Of a stretch of DNA of 38,593 bases, positions 1 to 6,122 are shown one piece after another. The notes under the pieces are model-generated. The model saw only the letters and a list, made by a program, of their open reading frames with translations, ran no database searches and was not told the origin of the DNA. Every line of letters begins with the position of its first letter. Position 1 is the first letter of the stretch. A program made the translations under genes and the position numbers. The stretch covers positions 1-38,593 of the forward strand of contig JARKVN010000016.1 of the NCBI GenBank assembly GCA_029851645.1. The letters run 5' to 3'. The stretch is from Cellulosilyticum sp. (GTDB lineage Bacteria > Bacillota > Clostridia > Lachnospirales > Cellulosilyticaceae).

Positions 1-1
1 T

Positions 2-721
2 ATTCTATCAGGTGTACAGCTTATAGAAAAAATTTCTAGTCAAGAGATGATTAGTAAAGAGCAGTTAGAAGGCTATTTAAACAAGCTTAAAAGGAATGCC
101 TTCAGACTCTTAAAGCTAGCTAATAACTTAATTGATTTAACAGGAATGAGCGTTGGTTTTGAAACACTAAATTTGGAGAATCATAATATTATCAATATTA
201 TTGAAGAAACGACTTTGTCTGCTGTACAGTATGCCAAGAGCAAAGAGATAACACTTATTTTTGACACAGAGGAAGAAGATGTTATTATGGCATGTGATGC
301 TGAGAAAATTCAGTGTATCGTATTAAATTTGCTAAGTAATGCAATTAAATACACACCTCAAAAGGGGCAGATTGAGGTAAATATCTTAAGAAGGGAAGAT
401 ACTATTGATTTATCAGTAAGTGACACAGGAATAGGAATTCCAAAGGAAAAGAGAGAAATTATTTTTGAGGGTGGTGTTCAGTTAGATACTTCTCTAAGAC
501 GTATAAGTGAAGGTAGTGGCATGGGGTTAGCTATTGTAAAAGGAATTGTAGAGTTGTGTCAAGGGACAGTTCATGTAGATAGTATAGAAGGTGAAGGAAC
601 AACATTTACTGTAACATTGCCAATACATATTTTAGAGGGTAGTGAAAGTATAAATGAAGTGGAAAGTATCCTTAAAGTAGAGCGATGTAACATGGAATTT
701 TCAGACTTATTAGGTGTTTAA
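2..721 (+). CDS. Sensor histidine kinase, C-terminal part (5' truncated by window edge)
   Basis: This is the C-terminal part of a membrane or PAS-type sensor histidine kinase that would phosphorylate a response regulator. The frame is open through base 2, so the ATG at 47 is internal and the H-box with its phospho-accepting His lies outside the window. The visible part starts in the second helix of the dimerisation domain (LSGVQLIEK) and continues into the HATPase_c domain. It has an N-box (LNLLSNAIKYTP), a G1 box (DTGIGIP), an F-box-like IFEGG and a G2 box (GSGMGLAIVKGIVE). The last 30 residues after the ATPase fold look like an unstructured tail. No response regulator gene follows, so its partner is elsewhere or upstream. 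Certain as a kinase; its signal is unknown. Confidence 0.93.
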   Translation: MLSGVQLIEKISSQEMISKEQLEGYLNKLKRNAFRLLKLANNLIDLTGMSVGFETLNLENHNIINIIEETTLSAVQYAKSKEITLIFDTEEEDVIMACDAEKIQCIVLNLLSNAIKYTPQKGQIEVNILRREDTIDLSVSDTGIGIPKEKREIIFEGGVQLDTSLRRISEGSGMGLAIVKGIVELCQGTVHVDSIEGEGTTFTVTLPIHILEGSESINEVESILKVERCNMEFSDLLGV

Positions 722-822
722 TTAAAATAAAGAAGAGTGAGTAGCAGAAAGTATATAGTCAGGCATTCATAAGGTATGATAGAATGAAACTAATTCTGAT
801 ACGCATGGGAGAGGTGAAGTAA

Positions 823-1953
823 ATGAGTAGGTTCCATGTAGAACTAAAAAAGGTAGTAGATGATTCTTATGATATTGAAGTGGGTAAAAATTTGTTTGAT
901 ACCTTACTTAATGATTTAAAAGGAAAACTAGGAGAGGGCATTAGCCGTTATGCAATTATAACAGATTCCAATGTGAAAACATTGTATGGTGACCAACTTT
1001 TAGAAAGCATGTTACTAGAAGGCTTTCAGGTGGATTTAATCAGTTTTCCAGCAGGAGAAACTTCTAAGGTAAGAGCCACAAAGGAAATGATAGAAGATGA
1101 AATGCTAGCAAGAGGGCATCGCAGAGATAGTTGTATTATTGCTTTAGGTGGAGGCGTTGTTACAGATTTAGCAGGATTTGTAGCAGGCACATTTGGAAGA
1201 GGGATTCCTTTTATCAACTACTCCACAAGTATGCTAGGTGCTGCTGATGCTTCTGTAGGTGGGAAAACAGCAGTAGATACACCCCTGGCAACTAATTTAA
1301 TTGGACTCATTTATCAACCTAGGAAAGTTTATATTGATTTAGCAACATGGGAAACTTTACCTAAGGAGCAAATTAGTAATGGACTTGCCGAAACCATTAA
1401 GCATGCCTGCATAGCAGACTATACTTTCTTTGCTTTTCTAGAAGAAAATATAGATAAATTATTAGAGGAAGATGGTATTAGCAAACAATATGAGATTTGT
1501 CAGCATCTAGCAGAAACGAATTGCAAAATTAAATATGAAGTGGTCAAACAGGATGAGAAGGAATTTAACCTTAGACAGGTACTTAATTTAGGTCACACTA
1601 TAGGACGTGCTATTGAAACGCTGAGTCATTATACTTTACTTCATGGGCAAGCGGTAGCTATAGGAATGGCATTACAAGTTAAAATAGGACAAAAATTAGG
1701 CTATATCACAAAAGAAGAGGCTCATAGGGTCATTGCACTCTTTGAAAAAGCAGGACTTTGTACCAAGCTACCAGAGGACATGGCAACAGAAGAGGTTGTA
1801 CAAAAGCTTTATACGGATAAGAAAGTACGACAAGGAAAGATTCGCTTCGTATTTCAAGAGGGAATTGGCCAGATTAAATGCCATGAAGATGGGAATTACT
1901 CTATTGCCTTGGAGGAAGATTTCATTAGAAGGACGATAAATGAGGTGCGTTAA
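823..1953 (+). CDS. aroB: AroB-family sugar-phosphate cyclase (3-dehydroquinate synthase-like)
   Basis: By family this is an NAD- and metal-dependent cyclase that converts DAHP to 3-dehydroquinate in the shikimate pathway; it is cytoplasmic. At 376 aa it is close to the usual length. Visible motifs are the NAD-binding GGGVVTDLAGFVAG, the substrate loop ADASVGGKTAVDTP, the first metal-ligand Glu in NGLAETIKHAC, and further His ligands in LNLGHT and LLHGQAVAIGM. The RxxxNxGH segment is kept (RQVLNLGH), but the second His of the usual GHTxGHAIE motif is Arg here (GHTIGRAIE). The start has a good RBS (GAGAGGTGA). No other shikimate gene is nearby; a HIT protein follows after 49 bases, perhaps in the same operon. 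Most likely a divergent DHQ synthase clade; another sugar-phosphate cyclase activity cannot be excluded. Confidence 0.85.
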   Translation: MSRFHVELKKVVDDSYDIEVGKNLFDTLLNDLKGKLGEGISRYAIITDSNVKTLYGDQLLESMLLEGFQVDLISFPAGETSKVRATKEMIEDEMLARGHRRDSCIIALGGGVVTDLAGFVAGTFGRGIPFINYSTSMLGAADASVGGKTAVDTPLATNLIGLIYQPRKVYIDLATWETLPKEQISNGLAETIKHACIADYTFFAFLEENIDKLLEEDGISKQYEICQHLAETNCKIKYEVVKQDEKEFNLRQVLNLGHTIGRAIETLSHYTLLHGQAVAIGMALQVKIGQKLGYITKEEAHRVIALFEKAGLCTKLPEDMATEEVVQKLYTDKKVRQGKIRFVFQEGIGQIKCHEDGNYSIALEEDFIRRTINEVR

Positions 1954-2002
1954 CAGAGAGTAGATAACTTTTAGATAAAATAATAGATAGGAGAAATGAA
2001 AA

Positions 2003-2425
2003 ATGAATTTTGATAACGATTGTTTTTACTGTGTAAAAGATTCAAGACTTACAGACCTTATGATTAAAGTATGTGATTTAGAAGCATCTACATTGTATAT
2101 GTTCAAAGAGCAAACTTATAAAGGACGTTTACTTGTAGCCTATAAAGAGCATGCAAGTGAAATCTGTGATTTAACAGATGAAGAAAGAAATACTTTTATG
2201 AAAGATGTAGCTAGAGCAGCTCAAGCTATGCATAAAGCGTTTAGTCCAGCTAAAGTAAACTATGGTGCTTATGGCGATACCATGAAACACTTACATTATC
2301 ATTTAGTACCTAAATACGAAAATGGACCAGATTTTGGTGGTGTATTCCAAATGAATCCAAGAGCAGTTTATTTAACAGATGCTGAATATAACGAAATGAT
2401 TGAAAAGGTTAAAGCACATTTATAA
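2003..2425 (+). CDS. HIT family nucleotide-binding protein
   Basis: A histidine-triad protein of 140 aa. The family hydrolyses or transfers nucleotidyl groups on substrates such as Ap4A, adenosine phosphoramidates or nucleoside monophosphate conjugates. The signature is near the C-terminus: HLHYHLVPK, matching H-x-H-x-H-x-x with the middle His as the expected nucleophile. An N-terminal CFYC pair may bind zinc, as in several bacterial HIT proteins. The start is set by an AGGAG nine bases upstream; an earlier ATG at 1996 is out of frame. It follows the aroB-like gene by 49 bases and is closed by a strong terminator. The substrate cannot be told from sequence. Confidence 0.9.
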   Translation: MNFDNDCFYCVKDSRLTDLMIKVCDLEASTLYMFKEQTYKGRLLVAYKEHASEICDLTDEERNTFMKDVARAAQAMHKAFSPAKVNYGAYGDTMKHLHYHLVPKYENGPDFGGVFQMNPRAVYLTDAEYNEMIEKVKAHL

Positions 2426-2443
2426 AAACTAAATAGAGGTAAG

Positions 2444-2480
2444 AAAGCCATGATATACTAATAATGTCATGGCTTTTTAA
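2444..2480 (+). terminator. Rho-independent terminator after the HIT gene
   Basis: A 10-bp perfect stem (AAAGCCATGA paired with TCATGGCTTT) with a 13-nt loop is followed directly by a short T run. It ends the aroB-like/HIT transcript before the Nudix gene. Confidence 0.85.
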
Positions 2481-2501
2481 TTGAAGGAGTGAAACAACAA
2501 T

Positions 2502-3077
2502 ATGAACTATAAAGAAGCGATCGAAAGATATAAGCCAATCAACGAGCAAGAGGCAAGTGAGAAGAAAGTTATATTAGATTATATTAATCAATATCCTCAT
2601 AACATTTTACTTCGAGATAATGAATTTGGGCATTTAACAAGTTCTGGATTTATTATGAATAAGGATTTAACAAAGACGTTAATGATTCACCATAATATTT
2701 ATAATACATGGGCATGGACAGGTGGACATGCAGATGGAGATGAAGATTTACTTTATGTAGCCATAAAGGAAGCAAAAGAGGAAACAGGTGTTACAAAGAT
2801 AGAGCCTCTTACAAATGAAATTGCTTCAATAGATATCCTTCCTGTATGGGGACATGTTAAAAAAGGGAAATATGTAGCAACTCACATGCACCTATCTGTA
2901 GCCTATATCCTTATAGCAGATGAAGCGCAAGAACTATACATAAATGAAGCAGAAAATAGTGGTGTGAAGTGGATTAAGATAGAAGAAATGAAGCAGTATT
3001 GTAAAGAAGAAAAGATGCTTCCTGTCTACTATAAACTGATTGAGAGAGCGAAAAGTTATAGAGAAAATCTAAAATAA
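2502..3077 (+). CDS. Nudix hydrolase
   Basis: A 191-aa Nudix hydrolase that would cleave a nucleoside diphosphate linked to another moiety. The Nudix box reads GHADGDEDLLYVAIKEAKEETGV. It fits GX5EX7REUXEEXGU with Lys in place of the usual Arg and keeps the metal-binding Glu residues. The N-terminal 50 residues are helical and charged, and the C-terminal helix is rich in Lys and Glu. The RBS is GAAGGAGTG, nine bases before the ATG. It sits alone between a terminator upstream and the mutS2 leader promoter downstream. The substrate (NTP housecleaning, ADP-ribose or other) cannot be assigned. Confidence 0.9.
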   Translation: MNYKEAIERYKPINEQEASEKKVILDYINQYPHNILLRDNEFGHLTSSGFIMNKDLTKTLMIHHNIYNTWAWTGGHADGDEDLLYVAIKEAKEETGVTKIEPLTNEIASIDILPVWGHVKKGKYVATHMHLSVAYILIADEAQELYINEAENSGVKWIKIEEMKQYCKEEKMLPVYYKLIERAKSYRENLK

Positions 3078-3111
3078 GTATCAAATGATTTAAGTCTAAA
3101 GCTAAAAAGGG

Positions 3112-3140
3112 TTGCAATTTAAGCCTAAGTATAATATATT
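3112..3140 (+). promoter_or_regulatory. Candidate sigma-A promoter of the mutS2-like leader
   Basis: TTGCAA and TATATT are separated by 17 bases. A nearby TATAAT at 3130 matches better as a hexamer but lies only 12 bases from this -35 box. Transcription would start near 3147, just ahead of the leader ORF. This gives an untranslated leader of about 450 nt before the mutS2-like ATG. Confidence 0.5.
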
Positions 3141-3175
3141 ATGAATAACACTATATTATTAAAAAGGAGGAGTTT

Positions 3176-3211
3176 ATGTTAAGTGTAGTGAAAGAGGTTA
3201 TTGGATACTAA
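3176..3211 (+). CDS. Putative 11-aa regulatory leader peptide (MLSVVKEVIGY)
   Basis: A very short ORF, too small for the ORF track. It is preceded by one of the strongest ribosome binding sites in the window (AAAAAGGAGGA, 5 bases before the ATG). It encodes MLSVVKEVIGY and stops at TAA, 12 bases before a perfect 12-bp hairpin and about 65 bases before an element complementary to the downstream terminator loop. A strong RBS on so short an ORF, far upstream of a gene and followed by alternative RNA structures, is the usual layout of a ribosome-stalling attenuation leader. No known stalling peptide is recognised in it. Existence as a translated ORF is likely; its regulatory role is inference. 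Confidence 0.6.
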   Translation: MLSVVKEVIGY

Positions 3212-3223
3212 TTTAATAGTATG

Positions 3224-3275
3224 ATTTTAGAAAAAGTTTCTAAAGCGCGATAGGTAGTAGAACTTTTTCTAAGAT
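3224..3275 (+). other. Perfect inverted repeat (RNA hairpin) just after the leader ORF
   Basis: TTAGAAAAAGTT (3227-3238) pairs perfectly with AACTTTTTCTAA (3261-3272). The stem extends by three more pairs including a G-U, around a loop of about 22 nt. It lacks a T run, so it is not a terminator. It ends exactly where the 15-nt antiterminator candidate begins. A ribosome at the leader stop codon would lie against its base. Confidence 0.75.
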
Positions 3276-3343
3276 GTTGCTTTTGCCTTTCATTGCTTAA
3301 CAAAACACTCTTTTAAGATATAGAAATCGGAATTTGGAATGGT

Positions 3344-3398
3344 AAGAGGCTACATAAGCTCTATCTAGGTTAGACTGGATAGAGCTAGGTGGCCTTTT
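3344..3398 (+). terminator. Terminator-like hairpin inside the mutS2 leader
   Basis: AGCTCTATCT pairs with GGATAGAGCT, and an outer stem AGGCTAC/GTGGCCT extends it, followed by only four T. It is either a weak first terminator or a structural element of the leader. Confidence 0.5.
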
Positions 3399-3504
3399 AT
3401 CATAGCTTGCTTATTTCTGAAGTAATATTTCTTTAAAGCTTTACAGAGCATCTGATTTATTTTGTGGATGTTTATAGACGTTATCTTAAATTAGAAAATA
3501 AGAG

Positions 3505-3559
3505 TGACCTACAAGGTAGCTATGCCAATAAAGGCAAAAGCAACTGTAGGTCATTTTTT
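3505..3559 (+). terminator. Intrinsic terminator immediately upstream of the mutS2-like gene
   Basis: TGACCTACA (3505-3513) pairs perfectly with TGTAGGTCA (3545-3553), followed by six T. The loop has an inner TGCC/GGCA stem and contains AAAGGCAAAAGCAAC, the partner of 3276-3290. No gene ends just before it, so it must act on the leader transcript. That marks it as an attenuator terminator. Confidence 0.85.
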
Positions 3560-3601
3560 ATGCTGTAAATTACAAAAAAGATAAAGGAGAATAGAAAAAT
3601 A

Positions 3602-5554
3602 ATGATTTTAGCAAAGGAAATATTAGAATTTGGAAAAGTATTAGAAATGCTTAGCGAATGCGCAGTCTCAGAACGTGCAAAGAAAGAGTTACAAGGATTA
3701 GAGATGATTTTAAATCAAAGTCAGCTTGAGATAAAAATGAGAGAAACAACAGAAGCTAGAAAATTACTAGATAGTTTGGGAATGCCACCATTAAGTAGTA
3801 TGAAAGGGCTAGAGCGTATGACTAAAGAAGTAGAAATAGGAACGATGCTAGAGCCTGAGACTTTAATCGAAATAGCCTCTTTTATTAAGGCAACTAGGCA
3901 GATGAAGCGTTACTTGGGAAGAGGAGAATATTTAGAATGTGAACTCGCTTTATATGGAAGAGGGTTTTATAATTTGGAAGCCTTAGAGGAAGAAATTGAA
4001 AGAAGTATTCGTAATGGGGGAGTAGATAGTGAAGCTTCACCAACGCTCAGAAGTTTAAGACGTAGTATTGAGCTGAAAAAAGAGATGATGAAAAGCAAGT
4101 TAGAGAAAATCATTCAAACCAAAAAGAATTATTTAGCAGATTCTTATATTCTGAATCGAAATGGACATTATGTGATTGCGGTTAAGAAAGAATACAAGCA
4201 TCAGGTAGAGGGGCAGTGTTTTGATACTTCACGTAGTGGTAATACTGTGTTTATTGAGCCAGCGATTCTAGGTAAATTGCAAGAAGAGTTAAATATGCTG
4301 GAAATAGAGGAAAGCAATGAGGTAAGAAGAATTCTCTATACTTTAACCAATGAGGTTGAAGCTTACTTAGCAGAAATAAAAGGGAATATGGAAATGATGC
4401 TTGCTTTAGATATAGCTTTTGCTAAAGGGAAATTATCAGCTAATATGAAAGGAAGAGCAGTGGAACTTGTAACAGATAGGCAGATTATGATTAAACAGGG
4501 AAGACATCCCTTACTACCTGCTGCTTCATGTGTTCCTCTAGATTTTGAAATAGGGGGAGAAACCAAAGGGATTATTATTACAGGGCCTAATACAGGAGGT
4601 AAAACAGTCGCACTTAAGACAATAGGGCTGCTTTCTATGATGGTTCAGTGCAGTTTACATGTACCAGTTGGTGAAGGAAGTAAGTTTGCTATGCATAATG
4701 AAATCCTGTGCGATATAGGAGACGGACAAAGCATAGAGGAAAATTTATCTACCTTTTCTGCACATATTAAATCCATAACAGCTATTTTAGAGAGGGTAAC
4801 AAATGAAAGTCTAGTATTGTTAGATGAGTTGGGGTCAGGGACAGACCCTAAAGAAGGGATGGGAATTGCGATCGCTATTTTAGAAGCTTTAAGGAAAAAT
4901 GCTGGACTATTTGTCGCAACAACCCATTATCCAGAAGTTAAAGATTATGCTTTAAAAACACCAAAACTTCAAAATGCCTGTATGCAATTTGATAAGGAAA
5001 CTTTAAGACCACTTTATACACTTAGAGTAGGCGAGTCAGGAGAAAGTTGTGCATTATATATTGCTGAGAAATTGGGATTTCCTAAACAACTTATCTCTAT
5101 TGCTAAGAATTGTATTGGTAGTGATTTAGGAGTTAAAGATACCAAGGAGTATGCTACTTTAGAAAAGGAGAAAGTAACCCATGAGCCTGTTAGTAAAGGC
5201 CCTAAAATAGAAAAGCGTAAAGAAAAAGTAAAGGCTAAACAGATTAAAAAATTTAATAGAGGAGATAGTGTGTTAGTCTTTCCTAATAAAGAAAAAGGCA
5301 TTGTATTTGAAGCAGCCAATGAAGAGGGCATGGTAGGTGTTCAAGTTCAAGGAAGAAAAAGGTGGGTCAATGCCAAAAGGCTAAAACTATTAGTTGCTTC
5401 TAGTGAACTTTATCCAGAGGACTATGATTTCTCAATTATTTTCGATAGCGTTGCCAATCGTAAAGCAAAGAAGAAAATGAGTAAAGGGTATAGACCAGAA
5501 GTAATGGCTGTTTATGATAGTCAAGAAGAGGCAAAGTGGGGGAAAACTGAATAA
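3602..5554 (+). CDS. MutS2-like ATPase lacking the Smr domain
   Basis: A MutS-family ATPase of 650 aa. The MutS2 type lacks the mismatch-reading domain. It has the core/clamp helices (about residues 1-300), Walker A GPNTGGKT (about 328-335), Walker B LVLLDELGSGTD (about 403-414), the conserved THYPEVK segment, and a KOW-like beta domain (about 550-595, FNRGDSVLVFPNKEKGIVFE). Full-length MutS2 is about 780 aa and ends in an Smr nuclease domain. Here the protein stops shortly after the KOW-like domain, and the coiled coil after the ATPase is short. MutS2 is known to bind collided ribosomes and to act in ribosome rescue, and is also linked to suppression of recombination. The AAAGGAG lies about 11 bases before the ATG. 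The attenuator leader suggests induction by translation stress (inference). I see no sign of frameshift or decay. Confidence 0.88.
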   Translation: MILAKEILEFGKVLEMLSECAVSERAKKELQGLEMILNQSQLEIKMRETTEARKLLDSLGMPPLSSMKGLERMTKEVEIGTMLEPETLIEIASFIKATRQMKRYLGRGEYLECELALYGRGFYNLEALEEEIERSIRNGGVDSEASPTLRSLRRSIELKKEMMKSKLEKIIQTKKNYLADSYILNRNGHYVIAVKKEYKHQVEGQCFDTSRSGNTVFIEPAILGKLQEELNMLEIEESNEVRRILYTLTNEVEAYLAEIKGNMEMMLALDIAFAKGKLSANMKGRAVELVTDRQIMIKQGRHPLLPAASCVPLDFEIGGETKGIIITGPNTGGKTVALKTIGLLSMMVQCSLHVPVGEGSKFAMHNEILCDIGDGQSIEENLSTFSAHIKSITAILERVTNESLVLLDELGSGTDPKEGMGIAIAILEALRKNAGLFVATTHYPEVKDYALKTPKLQNACMQFDKETLRPLYTLRVGESGESCALYIAEKLGFPKQLISIAKNCIGSDLGVKDTKEYATLEKEKVTHEPVSKGPKIEKRKEKVKAKQIKKFNRGDSVLVFPNKEKGIVFEAANEEGMVGVQVQGRKRWVNAKRLKLLVASSELYPEDYDFSIIFDSVANRKAKKKMSKGYRPEVMAVYDSQEEAKWGKTE

Positions 5555-5585
5555 TGCAAAAGTGATGAACTGTAAAAATTCTTAA

Positions 5586-5613
5586 TTGACAAGGAAAGGG
5601 AACGTGATATAAT
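5586..5613 (+). promoter_or_regulatory. Promoter of the marR-ABC exporter operon
   Basis: A consensus TTGACA is separated by 16 bases from a consensus TATAAT. It lies 35 bases upstream of the marR start and is overlapped at its downstream edge by an 18-bp palindrome. Confidence 0.85.
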
Positions 5614-5630
5614 AGATAGCGTGCTATCTA
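5613..5630 (+). promoter_or_regulatory. Candidate MarR operator (18-bp perfect palindrome)
   Basis: TAGATAGCGTGCTATCTA is a perfect inverted repeat with 8-bp arms. It starts at the last base of the -10 box and covers the expected start of transcription. This position and size fit a MarR dimer site for autorepression of the operon. Confidence 0.75.
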
Positions 5631-5647
5631 AATAAGGAGTGAGAAAA

Positions 5648-6091
5648 ATGAACTATAATATCGAGAAAAAGGATATTGGTTTGCTTCTAAAATGTATTAA
5701 TAACAAGATTATATGTAGCTTAAATAAAGAACTAGAAGTTTTTGATATTACATTAATGCAAGCAGAAGTGCTAGGTTATATGTATACTCATCACAAGGAT
5801 CAAGATATTTTTCAGAAGCAAATAGAGGAGTTTTTTAACTCTAGCAATCCCACAATTACAGGTATATTAAAGCGTTTAGAAGCCAAAGATCTCATTGAGC
5901 GTAAGGCGAGTGCTACAGATGGTAGATATAAGAAACTCACCTTAACAGATAAGGGGGTTAAGCTTATTAACCAACTTGCTGAATTGGGTCCAAAGAGGTT
6001 GGAAGTAAAGATAACCAAGAAACTTTCAAGTAAGGAAAAAGATGAACTTGAAAGATTATTAGCCCTTGTATTAGAAGGTTTGGAAGAATAA
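5648..6091 (+). CDS. MarR family transcriptional regulator
   Basis: A MarR-type winged-helix regulator of 147 aa. It has an N-terminal dimerisation helix, a helix-turn-helix around FNSSNPTITGILKRLEAKDLI, the wing ERKASATDGRYKKLTLTDKG and C-terminal dimer helices. The track start is a GTG at 5639 that lies inside the Shine-Dalgarno AAGGAG. The ATG at 5648, eight bases after it, is the better start. It is the first gene of an operon with two ABC half-transporters, 31 bases upstream of the first. It probably represses its own promoter through the palindrome at 5613-5630 and is released by a compound that the exporter pumps out. The ligand is unknown. Confidence 0.92.
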   Translation: MNYNIEKKDIGLLLKCINNKIICSLNKELEVFDITLMQAEVLGYMYTHHKDQDIFQKQIEEFFNSSNPTITGILKRLEAKDLIERKASATDGRYKKLTLTDKGVKLINQLAELGPKRLEVKITKKLSSKEKDELERLLALVLEGLEE

Positions 6092-6122
6092 AATATGAAA
6101 TACTAAAAAAGGAGAGGATAAA

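Larger units (their letters stand above)
3147..3601 (+). promoter_or_regulatory. Structured 5' leader, probable transcription attenuator of the mutS2-like gene
   Basis: This 450-base gene-free stretch holds, in order: the leader ORF; a hairpin at 3224-3275; the segment GTTGCTTTTGCCTTT (3276-3290); a hairpin with a short T run (3344-3398); and a terminator (3505-3559) 42 bases before the mutS2-like ATG. The 3276-3290 segment is the exact reverse complement of AAAGGCAAAAGCAAC at 3530-3544, which forms the 3' side of the terminator loop and touches its descending arm. A 15-nt perfect match at this distance is very unlikely by chance. Pairing it would disrupt the inner terminator stem (TGCC/GGCA) and so favour readthrough. 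Leader translation could decide whether 3276-3290 is free. Distance and layout resemble attenuators in front of antibiotic-resistance ABC-F genes. The mechanism is inferred. Confidence 0.7.

Noticed and set aside
1026-1217. Reverse-strand ORF of 63 aa inside the aroB-like gene
   Set aside because: A shadow of a well-supported coding frame, with no RBS; the same holds for the reverse ORFs in mutS2, the ABC genes, cca and trpYZ.
1733-1939. 68-aa forward ORF overlapping the aroB-like gene
   Set aside because: Out-of-frame shadow with no family features; AroB is clearly coding through this stretch.
3130-3135. TATAAT as the -10 box of the mutS2 leader
   Set aside because: Only 12 bases from the TTGCAA -35; TATATT at 3135 has 17-base spacing and was preferred, though the start site is not certain.
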